Assembly: GCF_018130065.1 (NCBI RefSeq)
Contig: NZ_JAFCME010000008.1
Span: 1-64,000, forward strand
Length of the DNA stretch: 64,000 nt
Origin: Bradyrhizobium sp. AUGA SZCCT0158
Lineage (GTDB): Bacteria > Pseudomonadota > Alphaproteobacteria > Rhizobiales > Xanthobacteraceae
Direction of reading: 5' to 3'
Shown here: positions 36,554-44,756 of the stretch, piece by piece
Numbering within the stretch: the stretch's first letter is position 1
Layout of the letters: each line of letters starts with the position of its first letter
Position numbers and translations under genes: made by a program
The notes under the pieces: generated by a model
The model's database searches: none
What the model saw: the letters and a program-made list of their open reading frames with translations, nothing else
What the model was told of the DNA's origin: nothing

Positions 36554-38191
36554 TTAGCCGAACTGGTTCATCGTGTTGTGGGCGCCGCCCGCCTTCAGAG
36601 CGGCTTCCCCGGCGAAATATTCCTTGTGCTCGTCACCGATATCGGAGCCGGCCATGTTCTGATGCTTGGCGCAGGCGATACCCTGACGGATCTCCTGGCG
36701 CTGAACATTCTTCACATAGCCCAGCATGCCCTGCTCGCCGAAATACTCCCTCGCGAGATTATCAGTCGACAGCGCTGCCGTGTGATAGGTCGGCAACGTG
36801 ATCAGATGGTGGAAGATGCCGGCACGCTTGGCTGAATCGGCCTGGAAGGTACGGATGCGCTCGTCGGCTTCAATGCCCAGCGGCGTATCGTCGTATTCCG
36901 GCTTCATCAACTCGGCGCGGTTGTACTTGCTGACATCCTTGCCGGCTTCCTTCATCGCGTCGTAGACCTGCCAACGGAAGTTGAGCGTCCAGTTGAACGA
37001 CGGCGAGTTGTTGTAGGCCAGCTTCGCGTTCGGAACGACCTCGCGGATGCGGTCGACCATCTTCGCGATCTGCTCGATATGCGGCTTCTCGGTCTCGATC
37101 CACAACAGGTCGGCGCCGTTCTGCAGCGAGGTGATGCTGTCGAGCACGCAGCGGTCTTCGCCCGTGCCGGCACGGAACTGATAGAGGTTGCTGGCGAGCC
37201 GCTTCGGACGCATCATCTTGCCGTTGCGGTTGATGATGACATCGCCATTCCTGGCGTTGTCGGCGGTCACTTCCTCGCAATCCAGGAAGCTGTTGTACTG
37301 ATCGCCGATGTCGCCGGGCTTGTGGCTGACAGCGATTTGCTGCGTGAGACCGGCACCCAGCGAGTCGGTGCGGGTCACGACGATGCCGTCTTCGACGCCG
37401 AGTTCGAGGAAGGCATGGCGGCACGCCCGGATCTTCGCCAGGAACACCTCGTGCGGCACAGTCACCTTGCCGTCCTGGTGGCCACACTGCTTTTCGTCGG
37501 AAACCTGGTTTTCGATCTGCAGCGCGCACGCACCTGCTTCAATCATCTTCTTTGCGAGCAGGTAGGTCGCCTCCGCATTGCCGAAACCGGCGTCGATGTC
37601 GGCGATGACAGGCACAACATGGGTCTGGAAGTTGTCGACCTTCTCGATCAGTTCCTTTTCCTTCGCGTTGTCGCCTGCCTTGCGGGCGGCGTCGATGGCG
37701 CGGAAGATGTCATTGAGCTCACGGGAGTCGGCCTGGCGGAGGAAGGTGTAGAGCTCTTCGATCAGCGCCGGCACAGAGGTCTTCTCGTGCATCGACTGAT
37801 CGGGAAGCGGTCCGAACTCGGAACGTAGCGCGGCGATCATCCAGCCGGAGAGGTAGAGATAGCGGCGATCGGTCTTGCCGCCGAAATGCTTCTTGACCGA
37901 GATCAGCTTCTGCTGCGCGATGAAGCCATGCCAGCAACCCAGCGACTGGGTGTACTTGGTCGGATCGGCGTCGTAGGCAGCCATATCGCTGCGCATCAGC
38001 GCCGCGGTGTACCGGGCGATGTCCAGGCCGGTCTTGAAGCGGTTCTGCAGACGCATCCGCGCCACGGCCTCGGCAGTGACGCCGTTCCAGGTCGGCTGGG
38101 TCTCGAGCAGCGCCTTGGCAGCGGCAAGCTCGTTCGCGTAGGAAGCGGGTCCCTTGATGGCCTGGTCGATGCCACGTGGCTGATAGTTCAT
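36554..38191 (-). CDS. aceA: Isocitrate lyase (long type)
   Basis: A 545-aa glyoxylate-shunt enzyme splitting isocitrate into succinate and glyoxylate, needed for growth on acetate and fatty acids. The signature carries the catalytic cysteine as KQCGH within SDEKQCGHQDGK; Gln in place of the second Lys is the normal form in long ICLs such as those of Pseudomonas. Other blocks are PVIADIDAGFGNAEATYLL and KLAYNNSPSFNW. The ATG at 38191 is chosen over one two codons upstream because AAAGGA is eight bases away. Divergent from an XRE/DUF2083 regulator with palindromes in between. Confidence 0.95.
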   Translation of the reverse strand: MNYQPRGIDQAIKGPASYANELAAAKALLETQPTWNGVTAEAVARMRLQNRFKTGLDIARYTAALMRSDMAAYDADPTKYTQSLGCWHGFIAQQKLISVKKHFGGKTDRRYLYLSGWMIAALRSEFGPLPDQSMHEKTSVPALIEELYTFLRQADSRELNDIFRAIDAARKAGDNAKEKELIEKVDNFQTHVVPVIADIDAGFGNAEATYLLAKKMIEAGACALQIENQVSDEKQCGHQDGKVTVPHEVFLAKIRACRHAFLELGVEDGIVVTRTDSLGAGLTQQIAVSHKPGDIGDQYNSFLDCEEVTADNARNGDVIINRNGKMMRPKRLASNLYQFRAGTGEDRCVLDSITSLQNGADLLWIETEKPHIEQIAKMVDRIREVVPNAKLAYNNSPSFNWTLNFRWQVYDAMKEAGKDVSKYNRAELMKPEYDDTPLGIEADERIRTFQADSAKRAGIFHHLITLPTYHTAALSTDNLAREYFGEQGMLGYVKNVQRQEIRQGIACAKHQNMAGSDIGDEHKEYFAGEAALKAGGAHNTMNQFG

Positions 38192-38253
38192 TTGCATAAT
38201 CCTTTCGGTGACGACTAATTGCAACATCCGCCAAAGCGACATTCATGACAGTG

Positions 38254-38265
38254 CATTGCAAAACG
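38254..38265. promoter_or_regulatory. RamB-like half-site upstream of aceA
   Basis: The sequence cattgcaaaacg (read in reverse, TTTTGCAA) resembles the TTTGCAAA core that the related regulator RamB binds in actinobacteria. It lies about 65 bases upstream of the aceA start. The motif is short, so this is suggestive only. Confidence 0.35.
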
Positions 38266-38323
38266 TACCGAGAGCTAAACGCCAAAATCCTGATTTCGTA
38301 TAGGTAGCTTGATTTTGAATGGT

Positions 38324-38381
38324 GATGTCATGTAACATCTGAACTTGTCACAGATGTCATTTTGTTAATTTTGTCACAAAA
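38324..38381. promoter_or_regulatory. Palindromic operator cluster between aceA and its regulator gene
   Basis: Within 60 bases are GATGTcatgtaACATC-type symmetry (38324-38339), TTGTCACA at 38345-38352 and again at 38371-38378, and the perfect odd palindrome TTTTGTCACAAAA (38369-38381) just 18 bases before the regulator start. The clustering suggests binding sites for the XRE/DUF2083 regulator, with autoregulation and control of aceA. Confidence 0.55.
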
Positions 38382-38399
38382 TCCGTCAGAAAGGCTGAC

Positions 38400-39845
38400 A
38401 TGGCGAGCGAGTCCGGAAAGAAGCTGTTCGTCGGTCCGCGGTTTCGCCGGATCCGCCAGCAGCTCGGCCTGTCGCAGACCCAGATGGCCGAGGGCCTGGA
38501 GATTTCTCCGAGCTATATCAACCTGATAGAGCGCAACCAGCGCCCGGTGACCGCCCAGCTGCTGCTCCGGCTGGCGGAGACCTATGACCTTGATTTGCGT
38601 GATCTTGCGACCGCCGACGAGGATCGCTTTTTCGCCGAACTGAACGAGATCTTCTCCGATCCCCTGTTCCGGCAAATCGACCTGCCGAAGCAGGAACTGC
38701 GCGATCTCGCTGAATTGTGCCCCGGTGTGACTCATTCCCTGCAACGGCTGTACGCCGCCTATACCGAGGCCCGCCGCGGCGAAACGCTTGTGGCGGCGCA
38801 AATGGCCGACCGCGACGAGGGAACCCGATTCGAGGCCAATCCGATCGAGCGGGTGCGCGACCTGATCGAGGCCAACCGCAATTACTTCCCCGAGCTCGAG
38901 CAGGCCGCGGAAAGCCTGCGAGACGAACTGGGCGTGCCGTCCGAGGAATTGTTTGCGGCCCTCGCTGCGCGATTGCGCGAAAAGCATTCGATCGTCACCC
39001 GCATCATGCCTGTCGACGTGATGCGCGAGACGCTGCGGCGGTTCGACCGCCATCGCCGGCAGCTGCTGGTCTCCGAACTGGTCGACGGCCCCGGCCGCGC
39101 CTTCCAGCTGGCGCTGCAGATCGGCCTTGCCGAATGCAGCGCCAGCATCGATGCCATCGTCAACCGCGCCGGCCCGCTCGACGACACGCCGCGGAGGCTC
39201 TACCGGATCACGCTGGCGAATTATTTCGCCGCCGCCACCATGATGCCCTACCAGGCGTTTCATTCCGCCGCCGAAGCGCTGAACTACGACGTTCACGTGC
39301 TGGCGCAGCGCTTCAATGCCGGCTTCGAACAGGTCTGCCATCGCCTGACCACGCTGCAGCGGCCGAACGCGCGCGGCGTGCCGTTCTTCCTGCTCCGCGT
39401 CGACAATGCCGGCAATGTTTCCAAGCGGTTTTCCTCCGGCACGTTTCCGTTCTCGAAATTCGGCGGCACCTGCCCGCTGTGGAACGTGCATTCGACCTTC
39501 GACACGCCGGACCGGCTGCTCAAGCAGGTCATCGAATTGCCAGATGGCACCCGTTACTTCTCGATCGCGCAGATGGTGCGCCGGCCGGTGGCGCCGCACC
39601 CGCAGCCGCAGCCGCGCTTTGCGATCGGTCTGGGGTGCGAAATCCGCCATGCCGCCAAACTGGTTTATGCCGCCGGCATGGACCTGGAGAAAACCGAGGG
39701 TACGCCGATCGGGGTCAACTGCCGGCTCTGCGAGCGCGAAAACTGCAGCCAGCGCGCCGAGCCGCCGATCACGCGCACCCTGATCCTGGACGAGAACACG
39801 CGGCGCGTGTCGTCGTTTGCGTTCAGTAACGCGAGAGAGTTGTGA
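38400..39845 (+). CDS. XRE-family transcriptional regulator with DUF2083 (RamB/ScfR-like)
   Basis: A 481-aa regulator. Residues 10-70 are an XRE helix-turn-helix (RFRRIRQQLGLSQTQMAEGL, ISPSYINLIERNQRPV). The middle resembles the IrrE N-terminal-like peptidase fold, but instead of HExxH it has FHSAAEAL at its core, so it is unlikely to be a protease. The C-terminal DUF2083 domain holds a cysteine set GVNCRLCERENCSQRA. This family responds to short-chain acyl-CoA and controls glyoxylate or methylcitrate genes (RamB in actinobacteria). Divergent placement from aceA strongly supports that target. Confidence 0.88.
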   Translation: MASESGKKLFVGPRFRRIRQQLGLSQTQMAEGLEISPSYINLIERNQRPVTAQLLLRLAETYDLDLRDLATADEDRFFAELNEIFSDPLFRQIDLPKQELRDLAELCPGVTHSLQRLYAAYTEARRGETLVAAQMADRDEGTRFEANPIERVRDLIEANRNYFPELEQAAESLRDELGVPSEELFAALAARLREKHSIVTRIMPVDVMRETLRRFDRHRRQLLVSELVDGPGRAFQLALQIGLAECSASIDAIVNRAGPLDDTPRRLYRITLANYFAAATMMPYQAFHSAAEALNYDVHVLAQRFNAGFEQVCHRLTTLQRPNARGVPFFLLRVDNAGNVSKRFSSGTFPFSKFGGTCPLWNVHSTFDTPDRLLKQVIELPDGTRYFSIAQMVRRPVAPHPQPQPRFAIGLGCEIRHAAKLVYAAGMDLEKTEGTPIGVNCRLCERENCSQRAEPPITRTLILDENTRRVSSFAFSNAREL

Positions 39846-39865
39846 GTGCGTCGCTCCAAGAGTTG

Positions 39866-39967
39866 CCGTCATACCCCGCGAAGGCGGGGTATCCAGTACA
39901 CCGCGGCTTTTCGGGCGTGTCACCGGCGCCGCGGAGTACTGGATCGCCCGCATTCGTGGGCGATGAC
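39866..39967. repeat. Dispersed inverted repeat, family E
   Basis: It begins ccgtcataccccgcgaaggc and ends gcattcgtgggcgatgac, with tatccagtac facing gtactggatc and ccgcgg/ccgcgg symmetry in the middle. Only one copy in this window; the type is familiar from Bradyrhizobium intergenic regions. Confidence 0.65.
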
Positions 39968-40038
39968 AACTGAGAATCTGTTGCCTACGTGTTGCTTTTT
40001 AGCGGCACCGAGAATCCTCTGACCTGAGAGACAATTGA

Positions 40039-41259
40039 ATGTTCGTTTCATTCTTCCCCCGCCCGAAAATCTTCTTCCTGTCGGCGATCGTCTGGACGGC
40101 GCTGGCGATGACGCTCTGGTACAGCTTCGCCAGCGAGTGGATCGGATCGTCGGGACCGGGAGGCGTCGGTGTTGCCATCTTCTGGTCGGCGCGGTCGCTG
40201 TGGTTCGATCTCTACTTCGCCGTTTTCGTTGGTGCCTTCACCGCCTTCTGGATGTGGTTCGCGCCGCATCCCTGGGCGCTCTGGTCCATTCCGGGCTCCG
40301 CCCTGATCCTGTTCGCCACCTACTTTCAGGTCCAGGTCAGCGTCGCCGTCAACACCTGGTACGGCCCGTTCTACAACATGATCCAGGCCGCGCTCTCGAA
40401 ATCCGCGCCGGTCACGGTCGAACAGTTCTATGCGCAATTGTCGACCTTTGCCGGCATTGCGCTGGTCGCGGTCATCGTCGGCGTGCTGACGCGGTTCTTC
40501 GTCAGCCACTACATCTTCCGCTGGCGTACCGCGATGAACGATTTCTACATCTCGAACTGGGCGCGGCTGCGCACCATCGAGGGCGCCTCGCAGCGGGTGC
40601 AGGAAGACACCATGCGATTTGCGACCATCACCGAACAGCTCGGCGTCAACTTCATCAGCGCGGTGCTGACGCTGATCGCCTTCCTGCCGGTGCTGGTGAA
40701 GCTGTCCGCCGACATCACCGAACTGCCCCTGATCGGCGCCGTTCCCTATCCGCTGGTGTTCGCTGCGATCATCTGGTCGGTCCTCGGCACCGGCGCACTG
40801 GCCCTGATCGGCATCAAGCTGCCGGGCATCGAGTTCTTCAACCAGCGCGTCGAAGCCGCCTACCGCAAGGAGCTCGTGCTGGGCGAAGACGATCCGGCCC
40901 GCGCCGATCCGCCGACGCTCGACGAGCTTTTCGCCAACATACGGAAAAACTACTTCCGGCTTTATTTGAACTTCCTGTACTTCAACATCGGCCGCATCGT
41001 CTATCTGCAGACCGACGTCGTCTTTCCCTACATCCTGCTGGGGCCGACGATCGTGGCCGGCAAGATCACGCTCGGAACCTTGAACCAGATCCTCAATGCG
41101 TTCACGCAGGTTCGAAACGCGTTTCAATATCTCATCAACTCCTGGAGCACGATTGTCGACCTGATCTCGATCTATCAGCGCCTGCGCGGCTTCGAAGCCA
41201 TGATCGCCGGCGCCCCGCTGCCCGACATCGAGCATGTGAAGGAACCTGCGGGGATTTGA
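40039..41259 (+). CDS. sbmA: SbmA/BacA-family peptide transporter
   Basis: A 406-aa inner-membrane protein with about seven to eight hydrophobic segments and no ATP-binding domain, matching SbmA/BacA rather than the ABC-type BclA. Family blocks are [38 protein letters not shown] and [16 protein letters not shown]. Such proteins use the proton gradient to import peptide antibiotics, bleomycin and plant NCR peptides; in some rhizobia BacA is essential for nodule persistence. GAGAG precedes the ATG. It stands alone between a family E repeat and a long repeat-rich gap. Confidence 0.93.
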   Translation: MFVSFFPRPKIFFLSAIVWTALAMTLWYSFASEWIGSSGPGGVGVAIFWSARSLWFDLYFAVFVGAFTAFWMWFAPHPWALWSIPGSALILFATYFQVQVSVAVNTWYGPFYNMIQAALSKSAPVTVEQFYAQLSTFAGIALVAVIVGVLTRFFVSHYIFRWRTAMNDFYISNWARLRTIEGASQRVQEDTMRFATITEQLGVNFISAVLTLIAFLPVLVKLSADITELPLIGAVPYPLVFAAIIWSVLGTGALALIGIKLPGIEFFNQRVEAAYRKELVLGEDDPARADPPTLDELFANIRKNYFRLYLNFLYFNIGRIVYLQTDVVFPYILLGPTIVAGKITLGTLNQILNAFTQVRNAFQYLINSWSTIVDLISIYQRLRGFEAMIAGAPLPDIEHVKEPAGI

Positions 41260-41284
41260 CGGAGATGCAGCCAAAGTCTCAGTT

Positions 41285-41429
41285 GTCGTCCCGGCCTTGA
41301 GCCGGGACCCATACGCCGCGGCAGTCATTGTTTGCAGAAGGTCTCTAACGCCAGAGCGCTTACCGATGGGCCGCGGCGTATGGGTCCCCCGATGCGCAAT
41401 TGCGCATCTGAGGTCAAGCCCGGGACGAC
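41285..41429. repeat. Dispersed inverted repeat, family A (diverged copy 3)
   Basis: It opens gtcgtcccggccttgagccg and closes aagcccgggacgac, with gggacccatacgccgcgg facing ccgcggcgtatgggtccc. It follows sbmA by 25 bases. Confidence 0.7.
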
Positions 41430-41449
41430 GGCGGTGTTTGTTGTTGAAT

Positions 41450-41990
41450 GCACCATCATTCAAACGCAGCTTCGCGATCTCGCGGCGCATTGCGCCCGAG
41501 CTTTGCGAGAAATTTCCTTACCCTCGAATTCAGAGGGCGCAGGGAATGCCGGATGCGCGCTGCACCCGCGGTCTCGTGTGCGATTGTGCAACAAGATGGT
41601 GCACACGAGCATACAGGGCAGCGGAGAGCATCCGACATTCCCTGCGCAATGGCCTTACGGCTTATGACGCGCTCTCCCCGGTGAGACGGCCTCTATTGCC
41701 ACCGTCGCCCCTCGGAAGCGTTAGCTCCCGAAAGGCTTGACGCCGTTACGGGCGCCAGGACCACACGCTTTCACCGTACGCTTCAGCCGCGACCGTCAAT
41801 CGCAACATCAGCGTCCACCGCATCCCCGCCCCTCGTCATGACGACGGCCGACGCCCCTCTGAATGGGACGGGATGGTTATTTATGTGCAGGTGATTTGGG
41901 GTGGAAGGAAGAGAAATATTTTCGATTTTCGGAAATTTAGGACTTGACACGATTTTTGAATATCAGAAGTGATTTGCCCGTCGCAACAGA
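41450..41990. repeat. Long non-coding dispersed element (about 540 bp), family G
   Basis: This stretch has no convincing gene but strong structure. Twenty-base arms 41537-41556 and 41628-41647 pair with one mismatch, and inside them ctcgtgtgc (41573-41581) pairs perfectly with gcacacgag (41601-41609), giving a nested cruciform. Downstream are further blocks ending in an AT-rich tail (about 41878-41990) with gacttgacacgatttttgaa. From memory, near-identical strings occur many times in Bradyrhizobium, Rhodopseudomonas and Nitrobacter genomes, where they are often mis-called as small genes; this recall is not verified here. Short frames within it should not be annotated. Confidence 0.6.
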
Positions 41991-42040
41991 TTGCCGCAGT
42001 CAGCTGATGCTCCAAGGAAATAGCGCCTTTTACCGAACAC

Positions 42041-42228
42041 CGTCACGCCCGGCCTTCGCCTTCGCTAAAGCTTCGGCGGGCCGACCACTCGTGGCCCCGT
42101 CGAAGCCCTAGCGGAGACGGGTGCCGGGCATCCACGTCTTGCTTCCATCAGGCAAGAAAGACGTGGATGACCGGGACATAGGCGAGCGGAAGCGACGCCG
42201 TCCTACAGACGGCTATGCCCGGCCATGT
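42041..42228. repeat. Dispersed repeat, family D (copy 1)
   Basis: It contains ggcatccacgtcttgcttcc facing aagaaagacgtggatgacc, then a module cgagcggaagcgacgccgtc and ggctatgcccggccatg, which appears inverted at 51691-51816. It runs into the glsB 3' end. Together with the family A and G elements it explains essentially the whole gap 41260-42246. Confidence 0.7.
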
Positions 42229-42246
42229 CGAAAAAGGTGACCACGC

Positions 42247-42507
42247 TCAGATCGCGCGGCGGCGACCTGCAACCATGCTGTAGATAAGCAGGACCACGAT
42301 AGCGCCCACGACCGCGCCGATCAGGCCGGCGCCCTCGCCGGGCCGATACCAGCCGAGTGCCTGGCCGAGATACGACGCAACAAACGCCCCGACGATGCCG
42401 AGTATCGTCGTGAGGATGAACCCCGAGGGCTCGTTGTCTCCGGGCATGATGAACTTCGCTATCACGCCGGCCAGGAAGCCAATAATGATCGTCCAGATAA
42501 TGCCCAT
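42247..42507 (-). CDS. GlsB/YeaQ/YmgE family stress-response membrane protein
   Basis: An 86-aa protein with three hydrophobic helices separated by glycine-rich turns (IIWTIIIGFLAGVIAKFIMPG, LTTILGIVGAFVASYLG, GLIGAVVGAIVVLLIYSMV), ending in RRR. This is the transglycosylase-associated / GlsB fold found among general-stress genes. It starts 23 bases after the yidB-like gene on the same strand and is probably co-transcribed from the same stress promoter. The biochemical role is unknown. Confidence 0.9.
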   Translation of the reverse strand: MGIIWTIIIGFLAGVIAKFIMPGDNEPSGFILTTILGIVGAFVASYLGQALGWYRPGEGAGLIGAVVGAIVVLLIYSMVAGRRRAI

Positions 42508-42530
42508 ATCAAAACCTCAGTTTGTGAGCG

Positions 42531-42986
42531 TCAGCTCGGAAGGCGTCCGTCGGGCGTATATTTATCGACGGCAGTGGGGAGTTCGCGTGAAAGCCTTGCC
42601 AGGAGTTCCTCCTGCGACAGGCCGGTCTGCTGTTCCAGCTCGGCCAGCACATCCGCGCCGATGGCCTGTTTCAGTTGCGGGGCAGGAAGCTCCTTGTTCG
42701 GTCCCTTGCTGACCCACGACTCGGCGGCATCGCCCTGGCCGTTCTGCTTGAAGCGTTCGAGCAACTCGCCCAGCCCACCGCCCAGCAATCCGCCGACGCC
42801 GCCGCCGGCCAAAGCCCCGCTGAGATTGCCGAGCAGGCTGCCCAACGGACCTTGCTGGCCGCCGGCCCCCGGCTGCGCATTGCCGGTCGCGCCTTTCAGC
42901 ATCTCGGCGATCTTGTCCCTGTTCTGATAGCCCGCCAACGCGAGCAAGCCCAATAGCGCCGTCATCGATGGCATCCCGCGGGACAT
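42531..42986 (-). CDS. YidB (DUF937) family protein
   Basis: A 151-aa protein. A Gly/Ala-rich central part ([19 protein letters not shown]) leads to the conserved C-terminal region [20 protein letters not shown] and [17 protein letters not shown], which identifies YidB/DUF937. AAGGAG lies seven bases before the ATG. A match to the EcfG general-stress promoter (GGAAC-N16-CGTT) ends 40 bases upstream. The function is unknown; stress induction is inferred. Confidence 0.9.
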   Translation of the reverse strand: MSRGMPSMTALLGLLALAGYQNRDKIAEMLKGATGNAQPGAGGQQGPLGSLLGNLSGALAGGGVGGLLGGGLGELLERFKQNGQGDAAESWVSKGPNKELPAPQLKQAIGADVLAELEQQTGLSQEELLARLSRELPTAVDKYTPDGRLPS

Positions 42987-43026
42987 CTTTGTCTCCTTCG
43001 TTGAATCACTGAATCACCGCGCCTGT

Positions 43027-43051
43027 AACGTTCCAGTTCCTGCCGGGTTCC
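43027..43051 (-). promoter_or_regulatory. Candidate EcfG (general stress sigma) promoter for yidB-glsB
   Basis: On the minus strand GGAAC (43047-43051) is followed by exactly 16 bases and CGTT (43027-43030), the consensus spacing reported for alphaproteobacterial EcfG promoters. It lies about 40 bases upstream of the YidB start codon, and both downstream genes are stress-type families. Confidence 0.7.
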
Positions 43052-43253
43052 ACGCCAGCCGTCAGATCGCATCGCCCGTCGTTTTAAAAAGATTTGTCCA
43101 TTCGCGCAGGCGGCGGCGGTCACAGGCCCGAAGGCCGCCAACGATCATACTGACCGGTCGCGAGGCGCCGACGAAAGACGCTTAACGTCGCGGTAGGAGG
43201 AACCAAAGACATAACGAGAGATTAGGCCCGCTCCTGAAACTCTGGAGAAAATT

Positions 43254-43571
43254 ATGAAACGCTCAGTTCTTTTCGTTTGTATCGGATTGCTGGCGGCCAC
43301 CACGGCCTCGGCGCAAAATCCGCCGGCGCAGTCCGGACCGAACAACAACGCAGTCAACAGCGCCGGACAAAACAACTCCAACGCTCCTGTCGCGGGTCGC
43401 AACAGTTTTACCGAAGGACAAGCCAAGTCGAAAATCGAGGATGCCGGCTACACCAACGTCACCGAACTGAAGAAGGACGACAATGGCGTGTGGCGCGGCA
43501 AGGCCAGCAAGAGCGGGTCCGCTACTGCGGTGAGCGTCGATTTTCAAGGCAACGTCAATACTGCCAAGTAA
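43254..43571 (+). CDS. Small secreted PepSY-like protein
   Basis: A 105-aa protein with a cleavable signal peptide (MKRSVLFVCIGLLAATTASAQ). An Asn/Ser-rich linker (residues 26-50) leads to a C-terminal half (FTEGQAKSKIEDAGYTNVTE, then DDNGVWRGKASKSG) resembling one PepSY/YpeB-type module. GGAG precedes the ATG. It is followed by a GSP17M-like gene 12 bases away, likely in one transcript. Periplasmic; function unknown. Confidence 0.8.
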   Translation: MKRSVLFVCIGLLAATTASAQNPPAQSGPNNNAVNSAGQNNSNAPVAGRNSFTEGQAKSKIEDAGYTNVTELKKDDNGVWRGKASKSGSATAVSVDFQGNVNTAK

Positions 43572-43583
43572 GGAACAATAAAA

Positions 43584-44204
43584 ATGACCGTCACAATCTC
43601 TCGCCTATACGACAATCACGCTGACGCTCGGCAGGCCGTCCAACGGCTCGAAACCGCCGGCGTGCCGCACTCGGATATCAGTCTGGTCGCCAATAATTCC
43701 GACGGCTGGTTCAACACCGACAAGAAGGTGGATCGCGACCACGATGGCACCGACGACCGCGCCGAAGGTGCCGGCACGGGTGCCGGCATCGGCGCCGGCG
43801 TCGGTGGCGCAGCCGGCCTGCTGGCGGGACTAGGCTTGCTGGCGATCCCCGGACTGGGGCCCGTTGTTGCGGCGGGTTGGCTGGCCGCAACGGCGGTTGG
43901 CGCGGCCGCAGGTGCGGCGACCGGCGGGATCGTCGGCGCGCTCACGCAAGCCGGCGTTTCGGAAGCCGATGCTCACTCCTACGCCGAGGGCATTCGTCGA
44001 GGCGGCACGCTGGTGTCGGCACGCGTTGCCGATGCGGATCGTTCCCGCTTTGAGACGGCATTGAACGAATCCGCCGTCAACCTGCGCGACCGCAGCGCCG
44101 CCTGGCAGAAGACCGGGTGGAAGTCGTTCGATCCCGCCAGCAAGCCCTACGGCGCGGATGAGGTCCGAAAGGAACGCGCGCTGTACGGCGGCGGAGTTCG
44201 ATAG
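43584..44204 (+). CDS. General-stress-protein-17M-like glycine-rich membrane protein
   Basis: A 206-aa protein. The N-terminus (SRLYDNHADARQAVQRLETA, GVPHSDISLVAN) is the GSP17M/YflT-type domain. A central glycine/alanine-rich hydrophobic span (about 65-115) resembles glycine-zipper membrane segments, followed by ALTQAGVSEADAHSYAEGIR and a charged tail. This family accompanies stress and desiccation genes. A strong AAGGA site precedes it and a terminator follows. Confidence 0.82.
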   Translation: MTVTISRLYDNHADARQAVQRLETAGVPHSDISLVANNSDGWFNTDKKVDRDHDGTDDRAEGAGTGAGIGAGVGGAAGLLAGLGLLAIPGLGPVVAAGWLAATAVGAAAGAATGGIVGALTQAGVSEADAHSYAEGIRRGGTLVSARVADADRSRFETALNESAVNLRDRSAAWQKTGWKSFDPASKPYGADEVRKERALYGGGVR

Positions 44205-44218
44205 GCGAAACCACGAGA

Positions 44219-44247
44219 CGGCCCGCTCCGGCGGGCCGTTTTTTTTT
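44219..44247 (+). terminator. Rho-independent terminator after the GSP17M-like gene
   Basis: Eight-base arms cggcccgc (44219-44226) and gcgggccg (44231-44238) around a tccg loop, followed by nine T. It lies 14 bases after the stop codon. Confidence 0.93.
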
Positions 44248-44301
44248 GCCGAACCTAGAGGTTTTGACCTTGATTGGCGCCACAGACCATCCAATTAACA
44301 T

Positions 44302-44320
44302 CCATACAGATGGCGTATGG
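44302..44320. promoter_or_regulatory. Inverted-repeat operator before the RHH gene
   Basis: CCATAC (44302-44307) and GTATGG (44315-44320) form a perfect 6-bp inverted repeat with a 7-base spacer, ending nine bases before the start codon. The position suits autorepression by the ribbon-helix-helix protein encoded just downstream. Confidence 0.55.
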
Positions 44321-44329
44321 AGTTAAGTG

Positions 44330-44752
44330 ATGGCGGCGAGCAATGTGCAGGAGTTTCGACCTAAGCCCCCTGACACCGAAAAAATCACGATCAATCTTGG
44401 TTATGTCGACCTTGGTCATGTCGATCTAATGGTTCAGGAAGGATTTTACTCGAACCGAAGTGATTTTATCCGGACGGCGATCCGGAACCAACTCGAACGT
44501 CACGCAGACGTGGTAAAGCAGTCAACGGCCCGAAAAAGTCTGGACCTCGGTCTGCGGAACTACAGCCGCGAGGACCTTGAAGCAGCGCGACGAGCCGGTG
44601 AGACACTCCACATCAATGTCCTCGGCCTTGCCAGTATCGCCCAAGACGTCACGCCCGAGCTTGCGCGCGCGACCATAGCCTCCGTCTCCGTGCTGGGAGC
44701 TTTGCATGCCAGTCCGGCGGTCAAAGCCGCTCTCGCCGACAGGATGCGGTGA
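44330..44752 (+). CDS. CopG-type ribbon-helix-helix transcriptional regulator
   Basis: A 140-aa protein. Residues about 18-55 form an RHH DNA-binding domain (EKITINLGYVDLGHVDLMV, then FYSNRSDFIRTAIRNQL), with the beta strand preceding two helices and the conserved SRSDFIR turn. The C-terminal two-thirds (LGLASIAQDVTPELARATI) is likely a dimerisation or ligand domain. A GTG lies one codon upstream of the chosen ATG. It precedes an esterase gene by four bases and has an inverted repeat in its promoter, so it probably regulates itself and the esterase. Confidence 0.82.
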   Translation: MAASNVQEFRPKPPDTEKITINLGYVDLGHVDLMVQEGFYSNRSDFIRTAIRNQLERHADVVKQSTARKSLDLGLRNYSREDLEAARRAGETLHINVLGLASIAQDVTPELARATIASVSVLGALHASPAVKAALADRMR

Positions 44753-44756
44753 CGGC

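Noticed and set aside
36554..38191. Gln in place of Lys in the isocitrate lyase signature (KQCGH) as a possible defect
   Set aside because: The same variant is the normal form in long isocitrate lyases, so it does not suggest inactivity.
38328..39953. 541-codon minus-strand frame opposite the XRE/DUF2083 regulator
   Set aside because: Antisense shadow of a clearly coding gene; no start signal or domain.
41297..41740. Several overlapping plus-strand frames after sbmA
   Set aside because: They lie within dispersed repeats (families A and G), overlap each other and lack ribosome sites; such calls are a known annotation artefact.
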